Position numbers and translations under genes: made by a program. From the NCBI GenBank assembly GCA_949318235.1, contig OX439131.1:15407434-15471433 (forward strand): 64,000 nucleotides of DNA, written 5' to 3'. Positions 45,959 through 60,500 of this stretch are shown piece after piece (the stretch's first letter is position 1; the number at the start of each line of letters is the position of its first letter). The DNA comes from Ecdyonurus torrentis (taxonomy: Eukaryota; Arthropoda; Insecta; Ephemeroptera; Heptageniidae). Below the pieces are notes generated by a model that searched no databases, was not told the DNA's origin, and saw nothing but the letters and a program-made list of their open reading frames with translations.

Positions 45959-46899
45959 TAAAAGTATCATGACGCCATAATACCTTTCTGTGTAGGCTAG
46001 GATTAAACCTTTTCAGTATGGGCTTTAATGTACATATGATCTATATATTATGATCTATGATCTTTGATATATATATATATATACATAATAGACTTGATTT
46101 TAAAAACCAATTATGACTGTCATTCATTCTCAAATAAATTAATCTGAAAACTATTTTGATATAATCTGTATTTAAGATTATACACTAAGTTATCAAATAC
46201 CATAAACGACAAAATAGTAAACATTTATAAAATATATTTTTATTTCTTGCATTGTAAATATTGAAAGTTTATGTCATTTTTTTATGAAAAGGTGCTTCAA
46301 ATATTCACTATAAAAGAGGATGGTAAATATACTTTATTGCTTTCAAATGTTATTTGCTGAATAGAAGTGCCATATTGACGCCTTTAAACACTATATATTA
46401 TGCAAAGGTTTTTAAAAAATCATATTTGAATATTAAATGCATGTTATATAGAATTTCCGTAGAAATCCCGTAGATTCACTTTATTATTATTTCTTTTACA
46501 GTGCACAAAATCTCTCGTGCAACTGTTATATTTTTTTTACTTGTGTAATTTTTTGCTCATTCTGTAATTTTCTCTTTAAAATTTTGCAAGCTTTGAGAGC
46601 AGAATCAAAAATTAAAAGGGAAATGAAAACGTTATAATAACATAAAAAGTACTGATTATTGATTTGCTTCTTATACTTCATACAGTCTAAAAAAAAACAG
46701 TATTAATCTGTTGAATTAAGTTGTAACTTTTTTATTTTTTTTTTCTACGATGCTTTAGAAACAAAAAAATTACCAACAAGATGTTGATAAATTACTTTAA
46801 ATTTTAATCTTATTTTTATGTTAAAACAACTTTAAAGTGTTAAATAAATCACTTAAAAAATATAATAAAATCGTAGTGTAGTTTTGTAATTTGATTTTC

Positions 46900-47130
46900 A
46901 TGTAATGTATTGTGGTATAGCCACCGCACTACGTGGTTTTTAATCTTATGTAAGTTAAGAGAAATGTAAACAAAAGAGAAGCGGTATAGCGCACGTACTT
47001 TTTGTTGCCGCAGTGAGAAAACTAAAAATGGATAAAAATGACACAAAAGTTTCTTGCAGTATTTTAAGTCGTCATGCATTACGTAACGTCCGCATCATTA
47101 GCCCACACAAACAATCTTGCCGCAATTTAA
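46900..47130. other. Island of balanced composition
   Basis: CCACCGCACTACGTGGTTTT, GCGGTATAGCGCACGTACTT and CATTACGTAACGTCCGCATC break the AT background. Overlapping short frames on both strands show no homology. Confidence 0.25.
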
Positions 47131-47820
47131 TATTGATCTTTGTATTAACAGAATACTTGATCAAAATATATAAATCAATTATATTTTTACCTGTAATATA
47201 AGATAAGATCACATTCATTACAAAAGAACTTTCTTTCTTTTTTATACAGTCAAATTTAACATGCAAAGAATTTTTAAAACGATCACTTTTATAATTTATT
47301 TTCATTTAATAAAATTTTATTATAATACCGCATTTATGTATGTATGTATATATATATATATATTCTTTTATACTGCAGTAAAAAAGTACATGCAAAATAA
47401 AATTGCGGATATAAAGTAAAAAAAAAAAAATCTAAACATCATAACGTTATGGTAATGGTGCGAAGAAAAAAAATATAATACTTTTAGAAATCTGTCAGAA
47501 AAAAATTAAATGCTACATAAAAAAAGTAAAAAGTAATATTCATCAGCTGTTACTTTTATACTATCTAATTAAAAAGTTTTAATTAAAAATAAAAAACATC
47601 ATTGATATCACTTATAATAAGTATACTAAGATTTTTATAAAATAGTTTCTTTTCTTCTCCACGTGCTAACATTATACAATACTACCACCTGTTTTTTTTT
47701 ATTATTATTATTATTTGATGTTAACATGATAAGAGAAATATTCTGTGAATTTTTCTCACGTGTCTTTTAAATCTCTTAAGAGACATGCATGCTTAAGTTG
47801 GTAAAAAAAACAACAACTTA

Positions 47821-48110
47821 CGATTTATTGTTGATGAGCGATGTTACGAAGTACAGGGTTACAATATAGCGTCATGGGAACACGCTTGATGTACCACATA
47901 CTTCCTTCACTATGCTCTGCTTCAACACGACTCCTCTCTCTCTTTTCTTTTTGATTCCAGTAGGCTCTAGCTATTCCAACAACCAAGCAAGGGGTTGATC
48001 GATGCTGGATGCGCGCGCTCTCTCTATACGTTTTGTATATACCTCCTTTTGCCCTAATGCCCCACTCACTCCTATATATTACTAAAGGGGTGTGCCTAAA
48101 CTGCAGTACT
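47821..48110 (-). promoter_or_regulatory. Possible minus-strand promoter and untranslated first exon
   Basis: Read on the minus strand: a TATATA (48074-48081 region), then GC-richer sequence including GAGCGCGCGCATCCAGCATC, ending in AAATC|GTAAGTTG (donor near 47821). A short upstream-type frame (MWYIKRVPMTLYC) stops before the donor. No downstream coding exon was identified, so a non-coding RNA or regulatory island is equally possible. Confidence 0.3.
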
Positions 48111-49389
48111 ATAATACCCCTAAAAAATAAGGTATTTTATTGCATTTACCTTTTTTTTTACTTTTTTTTTTACTAAATATATTAACACGCGATTTTAAAT
48201 TTGTATTCATTTAAGAAAATGAATTATATTCAGATTAGTATTTTATATGTTGTGTTTTTTGATAAGTATAATTATATTAATTCAATATCATGTTAAGATC
48301 ATTTATTACAACTTTATTGTTATCGAACATTTTACCACTTTTTTATATTAATATTTTTATATCGACCCATTTCTATGTTTTTATGAAGTTATATTTTAAA
48401 TTACGACTTTTTTTTTAATATGTTAAAGAAATTTTATTTTGTCACTGTTTTTGTGTGACATAAATATAACATATTCTGAAAACACTGCGTTGTTGACCTT
48501 AAAACCTCCGTAGAATAAATATTCAAATAAATGAAAACAAAGATTTTTTTTCCCTCTTTTTCAGTTAAAGTAGAATTTTATAAATTTGAATATAAATATC
48601 TTTTATAAAAAGTTTTTATACGACAAAATAATCTTGGCAATGACATGCAAGTTGAAAAAAAAAGTAAAATTTTGAAATTGAAAAATACAGACTTTCTAAT
48701 CTAATCCATAACTTTTTTTTTTTTTTCAAATATCTTTTTTTCTGCGTACGTAGGTGAACATAGCTTAAAATGAATTTTACCCTCTAAAAAGTAATAACTA
48801 TAAATTTTCATACAGTATGAAACAAAAGTAACACAAGAATTTTTCCAATATTTTTTGTGTATATAAATATATACGTAGTGAAAAAAAATTTGTAATTAAA
48901 ATGAAAAAGCCTAAAGGGAAATCATGTTGTTTTACAATATTGGAATCACAAAAAAAAAGGTATTTTAATATCTATATGTATATACAAATGATTTTTTCCT
49001 TATATTTTTATATTCTATAGCATTATTGTTCTATTAACATTATGCATTGCAAGTTACTCATGCATGAAAAGTACTTGTTGATCTGTAGTGTAAAATCTGA
49101 CTGCATTTCATTTTATTATCAAACTTCAAGCTATTATTATATTCATATACTAAAACACTTTAAAATATTAAAACACAATTTTGTATGATAAAAAAATTGA
49201 CCTACGTTTTGCGTTATTACAATCATATTATAGCTTAGTTATTAATTAAAATAAGTAGCTTAAAGGAATTTGGTGTATAAATTATAAACGTAAAGCATTA
49301 TTGAAAATAGGTAGTTTTTCATAAGAGAAAAATGATTATAATGAAATACTTTTTACAATAAATAATAGAAAACACAAGCAATTTGAATT

Positions 49390-49437
<48 letters not shown>

Positions 49438-49450
49438 TATATAATTATAC

Positions 49451-49481
<31 letters not shown>

Positions 49482-49733
49482 ATAATAATAAATATTTTTG
49501 TTACATATATCTATTTTGTTATATAGTAGCTGTAGGATATTTATAATTTTAATTAAAATTTGTTATAAAAACTTTCATTATTATTATTAAATAGGTTTCA
49601 CGTACATTAATTTAAGTACTAAAATGTGTTCATTATTTTATGCTCTACGGGTAACCTGTATTGCAGGATACGTTACAACATGAATGCATCTGTTGAGCTA
49701 ACACAACTTTCACATATACGTATGTATGAATGC

Positions 49734-49792
<59 letters not shown>

Positions 49793-50233
49793 TGTTGTTT
49801 AATATAATTTTTTGGTTATCGTTATCATACTGGGAACGTAAACAAATTTACCACATTAAAGTAGCATAAAACTGAATATGAAAATCACATTACGTAATTC
49901 ATTTTAGCAATGACATAAATTATTTATGGTTTTTAATTAACTGATAGAGTATTAATAACTCGCTGTCAGCAATATTAAAATAAATATAATATATAATAAT
50001 ATTAAAAATATTTTTGATGTATAAAATTATTTTTGATGTATATATACTGCAATTATTTAAAATACTCAATGTTATAATACTTTAAGTTGGTTTACCTAGA
50101 TACATTAATTTTTAAGTAATTAACTTTAAATTTTAATTGTATTAAATATTGTTAATAGATTCACAGTTGCCTCTTATATAAGTTCTTAACCTTTCGTTTA
50201 AAAAAAAGTATAATATTAGAATTCATAAGATTT

Positions 50234-50285
<52 letters not shown>

Positions 50286-50482
50286 AAGTTTATAATAGAT
50301 CGTGATGTTCATGTTATATAATATAGAAGTTGTGCAATAAAAGTGACATTATGTTTATGCACGTCTTTCAAAGTGCAATGGAAGAAAAAAAGTTGTAGTG
50401 AGTTGTATAGCAAGCAGGTATAGCATTAAAGACATTTTACAGTAACTCCCACATTGTTATCATTAGAAAACATACATAATGT

Positions 50483-50520
<38 letters not shown>

Positions 50521-51486
50521 TCTAGGGTCTTGTAGTTTTAGTGAGAGGTTGGAAATCTCGACTTTACTTCACCAAGTATACCAAGCCACAGGATTAAGAA
50601 GAGGTCTCTATTGTACATGTACCAGCTCACGCTATGTGTACTCTTTCTCTCTCTCTCTCTCACACACACACACACTCTTACTATATAGTGTGTGAGTTAT
50701 GGAAGTAATTTATTTTCACCTCGCTTCGTATTGTGACCTTATAAAAGCACGCTGCTAAAAATATCAAATATGTCACACATTATATATTTATATAAAAACA
50801 TAAAATGTTATAAATTGATTTTCTTTTCTTCTTTATTAATAATGTCAGTCAATTAATTTTGTTAAAGAAAGAGAGAAAAAAAACTAAATTATAATTGATA
50901 GTATTAATTTGTATTAACTTTTGTAGTAGCTTGATTTAATAGGTCAAATATAAATTTAATTAAACTTAATTGTTTTAAATATATCTATCTATATAAATAA
51001 TATTATTCTCTTCTTTATATTAATTAAAAGCCCTTTATTAGGAATGAGAATTTATTATGGATTGAAAGTTTCTATAGCCTATGGTATTTTATAATATATA
51101 GATAAATTAAAATTTATTAAATATAGTGAAATATATGAGATTTGAAAATATAATACAAAGCTATATTTTTAGTGTTTTAGGGAAAAAAATGATATTCAAT
51201 TAGTTTAGATTATCTTTCACTTTGATGTGAAATCCTAAACAATTCTGTAATACCATCGTTTGTTTGTTTTCAATACTATATTTTAATTCCAAATTTTACT
51301 TAACTTTTTTTCATTTTGTTATTTTAATTTAAATTTAATAATAATATTAATAACATTAATAAAAAATATGCAATTCTTATTTATTATGATGTGTATTACG
51401 TTTTAAATGCTTTTTATAAAACTGTGTCAAGACAATTTTTAGTTCATGTTTGAATAATCTAGATGTAATGTTTAGGTTCACACGTT
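48111..51486. other. AT-rich non-coding DNA with microsatellites
   Basis: Contains (TA) tracts at 49398-49432 and 49737-49789, (GA) tracts at 50238-50281 and 50484-50516, CT/CA at 50641-50675, and a less AT-rich patch at 50520-50720. No exon recognised. Confidence 0.7.
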
Positions 51487-51646
51487 CACAGTGCAATGAA
51501 TAGATTGCTGTTGAACTTTTTAGATTGCAGAGTTGCAGCAATGCATTTTAAATGTTTTCATACGTGGCGTTGTGAAGATTTTCATTTAAAATGCATTGTA
51601 GTAACTCAGCTATCAACGTTCAACAACAATCGATTCACGGCACTGT
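51487..51646. repeat. Fold-back element
   Basis: CACAGTGCAATGAATAGATTG and CAATCGATTCACGGCACTG are inverted with mismatches. Inner GCAATGCATTTTAAATG and CATTTAAAATGCATTG pair well. About 160 bp, MITE-like. Confidence 0.82.
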
Positions 51647-52011
51647 AAACTTGTAGTATTATGAGTTTGAAGTAATAATTCTGTAAAGCAACAATCTGTA
51701 ATGAAAATAAGTAAATAAATTCCATTCTCAATATATTAAAAAATTAAAACTTTAATTAATAAATCACAAATATTTCTCTAAAAGTACAAAATTTTAATTA
51801 AAATATTATTACATACCAGATTCAATTTATTAATTTTTTTTATCATTAAACCTTCTGTTCAAGATATATTAATATAATTTATCATTAAATTTCATTATTA
51901 TTAGAATGTAATTCTTTTCAGTTAACGCAATGATATTATTATCTTTCAAGAACAATATAATAATACAATTTCATTGTTATATGTTTTCAACAATACACTC
52001 TCTCAATATAT

Positions 52012-52013
<2 letters not shown>

Positions 52014-52097
<84 letters not shown>

Positions 52098-52099
52098 TC
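52014..52099. repeat. (CT)n microsatellite
   Basis: About 43 CT repeats with one small interruption near 52081. Confidence 0.97.
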
Positions 52100-52775
52100 G
52101 TTTATCATGACGTTTTTCCATTGTTAAAATATTCATTATTTTGTGTCTGAAATGAATAAATTTATATGCTTCACATATTCATGCATCAGCAATTTTTTAA
52201 ACATGTTGTCTACTTTTTTTTTTAACATATTCAATAAAAAATTGAACAGAGAGATTCTGATTTTTTTTTTTTTTTTTGAGTTGGGTTCAACGTGACTAAC
52301 TGCAAAAAAGAATATAAAAAAAAATTCATAGTTTTGTATACTTTTACAAGAAGCACGTCTTAAGCTTCACAAATAAAAAAAATAAAAAATAAAAATAAAG
52401 CAACCTTGCACATACTATGTTTAGTAATTCTATACTATGTTTTTTGTTATATAGCTCAGATATTTGTTGCTTGGGTTTTAAGTTGCTTGTCTTTTAAATG
52501 ATATTGATTAACAGATTATATAATACAGCATTATGTAATTACAGCATACTAACATACTTCAATATTCCATATCATATAGCAGTGCGGTTTTGATGGAAGT
52601 ATGAGTGATATTCATATAATTGATTTTGCTTCCGTTGCGACGTATGTATATTATTGCATATTATTGTGTATATTATTAACATTATGTGGTGGATGAAAAT
52701 TATTTCTCAAAGTAATGGATGGAATCTACAGTATAGCGACTCTTTATTTTCAAATGTATTGGTCTACAGCTTGAA

Positions 52776-52777
<2 letters not shown>

Positions 52778-52850
<73 letters not shown>
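52778..52850. repeat. (CT)n microsatellite
   Basis: About 36 uninterrupted CT repeats. Confidence 0.97.
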
Positions 52851-52851
<1 letters not shown>

Positions 52852-54336
52852 AACTAATTTTTAATACCTATAGTATTTCAGAACTTCAGATTTTAAAAGG
52901 ACTAGGAGTATGAGGAAGAGGAGGATATAAATTATCTCTTCATTAATTAAAATGCATATTTTAGTACATTATTATAATTGCTATTTAATTTATATTGTTT
53001 ATCACCACGTTACCACAATTACAAATTTTATGGTTACAATAATGTTATTGATTATTTGCATTGAAATAATATGGTGAAATTCTGGTTTAGAACATGAAAT
53101 ATAAATGTAATATTCATGTTTATTTCTTAATTAAATTATGTATTACTATATTTAGGTTATTCACATATTCAATATTAGGTTGTAACTTTTTGTGCAGCAA
53201 GTTGTTCAATGGTAATAATTATTTTGTTGCTCAAAATTTACAACAAACTAAATTAATACGTGAATGCACCTTTAGGATTTTAGCCATATTGTACATGGAT
53301 CATGGTCATGATTGTAATAAATAAGAAAATTAAAAGTGTAAATTGCAAATAAACGTCAAACATTACAAATGTTAAATTTAAGATCTAAATAACAAACTCA
53401 GCTCATATAAGTCCCTGTTTCAAATATAAAAAAGAAAGAAATATATCATGTCTCCATTAATTAAAGGCTTGTAAAGCAATATTTAAAAGTGTCCTTATTT
53501 TGTTATGTTAGAAATGTCAACAATATTAATTAAGTAGTATTAAATTTAAGTTTGATTTTGGGAATACTATACAATAAAGTTGTTGTTATTTTTACACACA
53601 ATCTCACTGTTTGTTTCAAAGCTTTAATCTGCTGTGATTAGGTTTAGTATGGCAACAGAGTAAACGTGTAGGTTGAGACTATAATCAATTACTTTGCAAC
53701 AAACACACACACACACACGTAACAATAGCGCGTGAACGTCATCAACTCCACATGGTACGAGACAAAATTATCACACAAATTAAACATTGATGACATGATA
53801 ATAAAAATAATAATAAATAAGAAGAAAAATTATGAGTTTTGTTAAAATATTGTCAACTTCTATGCCATTATTGATATCACAATGATTTATATAAGTAAAT
53901 ACTATTTTTAGATTATATTGATAATTATAATAATGATTATATTTATCATTTCTCAGTAATATATTACAGTAAAATACAATAAATTTAAAACTTAGAGTTC
54001 ATTTCATTTTTCTTGATCAGCAGTAAATAAAAATCCTTTGGATTTAAAGAATTAATTATAATTGTAATTTGTTTCGTGGCTTTCTGAGCAAGTTCTTATG
54101 TTGCCAAAATTTGCACACAATTTATCACAACAAGAAAAAAGTCATAAATTATTTTTGTATAAACGTCAATAATTAATTTGGAAATCATCATATAAAAACA
54201 TCTTTGAATCAATTTTTTTATTGGCTTAAGTATTAAAAATATCCTGTAAAAATAAGTGTAATGAGTAGAACGAAACGGATTTTCAACGTTTTAAAATACA
54301 AGCTTTTAAGTAATATCTTCATGTTTGAAGTAAGAA

Positions 54337-54364
54337 AAAGAGGAGAGAGAGAGAGCAGAGAGAC

Positions 54365-54436
<72 letters not shown>

Positions 54437-54443
54437 GGAGAGA
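54337..54443. repeat. Interrupted (GA)n microsatellite
   Basis: About 100 bases of GA repeats with several AGA or GCA interruptions. Confidence 0.95.
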
Positions 54444-55369
54444 GTATATTTATTATGTATAGAAACTTTCAATGTTTGAAATAGTATATTTTTATGATAT
54501 TTAGACACATCCAATTGTAAGCTTGTTTTCATATACCTAAATGTAAAAAAAAGCGATCAAAGTGATATGGTAACGTGTAGCTTACAGGCATCATTTTTAA
54601 AAATCTCTCTTGCCATCTTCCTCATAGAGGAAGAAAAATAAAATAAAATGATAGAGAACATGATAAAGAGAGAAAGAAAGAGGTTTCTTTTGATGTTTTG
54701 TATCTCAAAATTTTAAGCTTAAAAAAATGTTGGTCAAAAATTACAAAATAAATTTATCAAAGAAAATAATATAAATTTCATATTCATGAAAATTTCTATT
54801 TCAATTGAAAACAAAAACAATGATATATAAAATGATATTTTACATAAAGTTATGTTTTACAAAGGAAGCATAATAATTTACAAATTACATTGTTATACTT
54901 TTGTGTATTTGTATGTATATCGGAAGTTTTAACAAAAACATAAAACACACTTTTGTTCTTTATAGGTATATAAATTTATATAAGGGTCCACACATACAAA
55001 AAAAAAATGACAATTTTATTACATGTTTAAACAACGCACTGTTTTAGTAATGAAGAGGTTTCGTGTTGTTTGAAAACTTTACCGTGTTTATAAGTTGTAT
55101 GTATATGTACGGTCAGTTTAATATAGTTTGAGGATTTAAGTAAAGATCTCTCTTAAGTATTGTAAAGCAATACAGAAAGGTGTCACTTACATCTCTGAAT
55201 TAGTCCTACTTGTCACGTAAAGAATTGAAATTTTACTTGTCTTGTTTAAGTGATGGGCTTTCAACTACTACTTTGTTGTTTTATAAGCATAATAAGAGAG
55301 TGTTAACTTCAATTGAAAGATGTTCTGTGTATATAGTAAAAAGCTTTTAAAGAATAAAGTAGTGTAGGT

Positions 55370-55372
<3 letters not shown>

Positions 55373-55463
<91 letters not shown>
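55373..55463. repeat. (TA)n microsatellite
   Basis: About 45 uninterrupted TA repeats. Confidence 0.97.
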
Positions 55464-55465
<2 letters not shown>

Positions 55466-56073
55466 CCTCAGAATGAAACTTCTGGAATTATTTTTACTAC
55501 ATACTTTAAGTTTACAAAATGTGCTTTGTTTTAATGTTTTACAGAACAAAGCTTTATGTTTTGTACTTATGTATACTGTTAAACTACATGTGGGGAGTAT
55601 TATACTGTGTGTGATAGCATGTTCTATCGCAGATAATATAACTTTACTTGGGTTAATATAATGTTATATTTTTTTTATAAAACTTTTGTAATTTAATGTA
55701 ATTAAACTTGACTTTTTTTTTTATTGAACGAGTTGAAATGAAAAATTTAATAATTTAATTACAAAATAATTTATTCAATACTAAAAATAAAAAATGTTAA
55801 AAGTGACGTTCAAGAAATTTTTGTATTATTATTTTTTTACATATAATTCTTTATTTTTTTAAAAAAAATTACTGTTTCTGTTCATTATACCTTAATATTT
55901 TTAAGATTATGTACCAAAAATTAACTATATTGTATTATATATATATATATATATTGGAATAAGCGTAAAATTATACTTTATTCTACGAATTTAAATTATT
56001 ACAGCATTAAAATTTACTCCAATTTACGCATAATCTCTTGTTTACTGTGAAAGTGGCTTTAGAATTAACCCCC

Positions 56074-56315
56074 GTAAGTTGTTAACCACTAGTTAAGCCG
56101 TACTTAAATTGGTATTTTGATTGTTGCAACAATGTGAGAACGTTTACTAAAGATTAACTCGAGGTTGCAACTGTTGCAAATTACGATAAAAACATAAAAG
56201 GGCTGTAAGTTACAACCTCGAGTTAAACCGTAATTAACTTTTTTTTACATTGTTGCAACAATGAGATTAACAACTTAACTAGAGGTTTAACTAGTGGTTA
56301 AGTGTTCCAACTTAC
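56074..56315. repeat. Fold-back element with nested GTTGCAAC palindromes
   Basis: GTAAGTTGTTAACCACTAGTTAA pairs with TTAACTAGTGGTTAAGTGTT...ACTTAC. Inner segments ATTGTTGCAACAATG (both sides) and AACTCGAGGTTGCAACTG / GTTACAACCTCGAGTT also face each other. About 240 bp. Confidence 0.85.
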
Positions 56316-56589
56316 ATAATCATAACATCTGACTTAATTACTATTGCCGTAAAATACATTTATAATATTGTATCATTAGGAAAATAAATACCAATTGCTC
56401 TAAGCCTATATACAAAAATAATAAATAACAACAATTATTGTTAATATCACATTGATTAAATAAATTATCTTTTGGCTTACAAACTTATATAAAACAATTA
56501 TTGCATGTAGATTTATTAAAATAACAATTTTGTATTTATATCTGTTATAAAAGTGCTTCTGTATAAATAAATAAAAAATAAATTTAAAA

Positions 56590-56830
56590 AAAAGAAAGTT
56601 TCTTATCATTTGTTATCTGTGAGTTTTGCAGACAAAAGTTAGAAGCGGACAAAATTTCTTTTGTTTGACGGTGTGAAGGGAGACCGAGATTGAGCACATC
56701 ACACAAAACGTTTGCCCAAGGCAGGCAGCGATTGATTGATACTAAAATTTGTTCTCGTTCGTTTGTTTTATCTTACTGGCAGTTACAACTGTGTGGCTTA
56801 ACTTTCATGTGATAAATCAAACCTAGCTCT
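56590..56830. other. Island of balanced composition
   Basis: GAAGGGAGACCGAGATTGAG and GCCCAAGGCAGGCAGCGATT lie in a 200-base less AT-rich patch. No open frame or RNA structure was recognised. Confidence 0.25.
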
Positions 56831-57047
56831 GACAAACAACTCAACTTTAGATATAGCAAAAATACAATAGACTAAAATTGAACTATATATTCAATTTCTT
56901 ACATATACTGTCGAACTATAATAAAAATGTTTATATGTATTGATGTGTATAGGCTTTCACGGTTCGATGTATATATGTGAGTTGTTTTTAGTCTAAGAGA
57001 CCTTGACGGGATAGCGGTGGAGGATGTTTTTCGTTTCCTTGTTGTCT

Positions 57048-57118
57048 TCACGACGTTTTGTGTCCGACGTTGGACACATCTTCATATCTTCAGTTACGTC
57101 GGACGCAAAACGTCGTGG
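57048..57118. repeat. Short CpG-rich hairpin
   Basis: CACGACGTTTTGTGTCCGACGT pairs with ACGTCGGACGCAAAACGTCGTG. The left arm also holds its own TGTCCGACGTTGGACA dyad. CpG density is high for this region. Confidence 0.85.
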
Positions 57119-58375
57119 TTATTCCGACAGTGACTCGCAACAACTCAAATTGTTAATTTCCTCTTACTTATTTTTCTTGGAATTTGTACCCATTATCTAT
57201 TACATATATATTAAAAAAATGTTACATTTATAATTTACTTGTTGACAAAGAAAACTTACCATTGTTTCAACTGTGTATTTACTAATTTGGGTATTGAAAA
57301 TTTTGTCCCTTTATAAATTTCAAATGCTGTTTTAAAAGACCAACATCTTTTTAATTATTTTTGAAACACAAATTTGCGTATTATTTAGTTTATTAAATAC
57401 ATTATGATACGCTATCTTTTAGACCACATTTCCCCCCTTTTTTTATACATAAAGAATCTGGAAAGCTGGTTGTTATCACTGTTAATTATTATATACTTTA
57501 GCGTCAATATTTTTCAATTTGTGATATGCGTTACTAATATTCTAAAATTAATTGAAATTGATAAATGTAAAGAAAAATTTAATACAAATTAGAACTAATG
57601 AAATAATAGCTTTGTTATTTTCTCGGTATCTTTATTTATCAATAAATATCGGCTGTACTGGAATCATTTTCAGGATGCGCCGACTGTATACCATCCCTTA
57701 AAAATGCAGGTTTTTTTTACGCTGATATGATTATTGATTGAAAGTTGTCAGATTGTATGAAAACCTTACACTTGAGCAATCATAAAAGTTATTAAAATCA
57801 AATAAGAAAGCGAAGGGAGGATATAAAATAAAAATCTTTTCAAATAAATGATGCAGAAAGGAGGAAAAGGTAGGTAACAATTATGCATCAGGAAATAAAT
57901 TTAAGGGAGTTTTATTACTGTTGAAGTAAATTAATCTTTATATTTTGCTTTTATCGTAATGATGTTCTATATTTTATGCTTGCAATATAATATATGAGTT
58001 TATAAGTTTATATACAGTACTACAGTTTTAAATGCAAACTAAGCTCTTTTTGTGAACAATAAATGTGAAGTTCTTTTAACTAGAAATATAAGCCATATAA
58101 AAATTGTAATGCATGAAAATATTCTTTAGGAAATAATACACTGCATGGTAAAGATTATAAGGAATGAAATTTTTATTTGCTTTAGGAAAGATAATATAAT
58201 GAAATTAAAAAACAGTGGCTTTTGTAAAAAAAAAAAAAAAAAAAAAAAAAGGTTTTAAAAAATATAATTAAAAATTAAAGCGTCGTTACTTTATTATTTT
58301 TTCCCAACATTTGCTTAAGATTTCAGCCGGTTAAATAATAAGAAAATTGTACAATTAGTTATTTAATTTGATTTT
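57119..58375. other. AT-rich non-coding DNA
   Basis: Nothing gene-like seen. Poly(A) run of about 25 at 58226-58250. Confidence 0.7.
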
Positions 58376-58719
58376 TGTTTAAAACCACAGACCACATAAA
58401 ACAAAATGTGTGCTTTTTAATGAATAAACACAAAATGGGATCTTCAAAACTGATGACAATTTTTACCAGAATGTTAATGTAGCCCCACGAGAGAGCGTGA
58501 AAAATCTGTAAAGTATGCAATTTGCGTGACTATTCATGTTTATGACGTCAGAAACATGCAAAAATTAGTATGAAAATGTTGTGCAGGTTGCATAAATCGA
58601 AATTTTCTGATCACTGCTACTGTTGGGTTTTGAGACAAACTAATGTTATTTATGTAAATCCCATCAAGTGTTATGTGATATAAATGCTCATGTTTTTCTC
58701 TGGTCTATTCCTTTAAGGT
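58376..58719. repeat. 340-bp inverted-terminal repeat element, copy 2
   Basis: Shares GGGATCTTCAAAACTGATGA, CCCCACGAGAGAGCGTGAAA, GTTTATGACGTCAGAAACAT and GTTGGGTTTTGAGACAAACT with copies 1 and 3. Ends (TTTAAAACCACAGACC / GGTCTATTCCTTTAA) are degraded inverted repeats. Confidence 0.88.
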
Positions 58720-60500
58720 AAAACCTGACTGTAGCTTTCTTTAGTTTGTAGAAATAAATTATTGTGTCTTAAAAATGAATTATACATTATTTCAGTTATA
58801 TTTTGCTGCCCTATTTAGTAGTATTAAAGCTATTAAATAATTTTTTTTCTAACCGTAAGCAATATATGCACAATTAAGTTACAAATGGGTATTTTGTTCA
58901 AATATATATTCTACAAAAGTGACTTGATGTGTTTGAGTAAGTAATCTCTACAAAGTAGGGTAAATTCCTTCTCGTATTTACTCACGAAACTTGAGACCAT
59001 TCAAATTTACATTTACGTTTTGTGTAAAATATTTTAAGTCAATATTTGAGATAAAGATTTAGAAAGATGAAATAATTTTAGTCTCAAATCTTTTGTATTT
59101 TAACATCTCATAATATAGACTTCCTTAATTTTATCTTATATAAATGATACATTTTTATCTGATGCTATAATGTTAAAACCTTTGTTTACGTGAATAGAAG
59201 ACAACTATAACTAATAACTTATTCTGCATTTTTGTTACGACATCATAACATAAATTTTTTCTGTATAACATAATATTTAACTGAAACGCATTAGCTTAAA
59301 TTATATTGTAATGAACAAATTTTGCTAAAAATGTTCAAGTATAAAAATTACGTGTTTAGTTTTCTTCAAATATGTAAAAAATAAATTTTATGTTTAATTA
59401 TTAAGCTAAATTTATATATAAAAATATACATTTAATCGTTAAAATTTACACTATATCAAATAATAATTATAAATTAAGATTATTTTATTCTAAAAAAAGA
59501 AAGTAAAAACAAAATATTATTATTATGTACTTAGTATTATGTACTAACAAGTATCTAAAAAAATGTGATGATAGCAAAGTACATCTTTTTTCATATATTT
59601 TTTATACATAACTAATCATATGTTTTTCAAAAAAAATATGCTAATAAGATTTAATAACTATGAATAAAATTTAATTACTTAATGGAATAATGATGAATGA
59701 TTATAAAATATTCTTTTAAAAAAGTCAGAAGACCATGCAAGTGGGTTTGCACATTTTGTGGCCTCTAAATAAAAACTATTTATTATATAATTATGTATTT
59801 AATAAGTCACACGTGATTATTTGTTATGTTATATCTATAGATATATAGATAATTAGATATAGTATACTGAGCTAGTATAAAATTAAATAATATATTATGA
59901 AAAATAACAAATAATTGGAAAATAAATAAGTGATTTTTTTTCTCACTTTTTTTCTGTGCAGTTTATGTTTCAAATTTCTAAGAACAATGTCCATAATAAT
60001 GGACGCTCTATAAAAAAAGTATCAAAAGTATCAGATTCCTTTTAAAAGACCATAAAAGATCATATTTTTCCTTCATTATTTCTGTTCTCTGTCTCTATAT
60101 TTTAGTTTTTTTTTATATTATAGGTATAAAAGGACGCTGTTATTATGTTCCAATTTTTTTCTCATCAATTTTATCCATTAAATAAAAAAACAAACTATAT
60201 CACTGCTTATATACTTATTATTAATTTGAAAAATCGTTTATAAAAAAATAATTACTTATTTGCACAGTCAAAAATTTGTTTGGCAATTTTGTGTAAGCTT
60301 TATTGCCAAAGTAATTTTTGGCACAGTAATTTAGCATGTCAATAATAATAAAAAAAAAATCATACATCTTCTGTACTAATTAGAAATTTAAATTTCTACT
60401 TTATAACAACAGAACAAAAAATTGTAACAAAAAATTCATTTCATTATTATTACATAAAATAATTTTAAGAAGAAAAGACAGATTGAGCCATCTATAGAGT
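58720..60500. other. AT-rich non-coding DNA
   Basis: No exon, RNA gene or long repeat recognised. Confidence 0.7.

Larger units (their letters stand above)
43881..46840. other. AT-rich non-coding DNA
   Basis: No exon recognised. A small GC-richer patch lies at 44130-44225 (CATGGACGCCCCTGCAATTT, GACCGGCGGGTTGCGGTACC). Contains the CT tract at 44947, GA tract at 45536-45591 and (TA)24 at 45909-45956. Confidence 0.65.
52851..56073. other. AT-rich non-coding DNA
   Basis: No exon recognised. Includes a GC-richer patch at 53640-53770 with (AC)n and GTAACAATAGCGCGTGAACG, the GA tract at 54337-54443 and the TA tract at 55373-55463. Confidence 0.65.
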
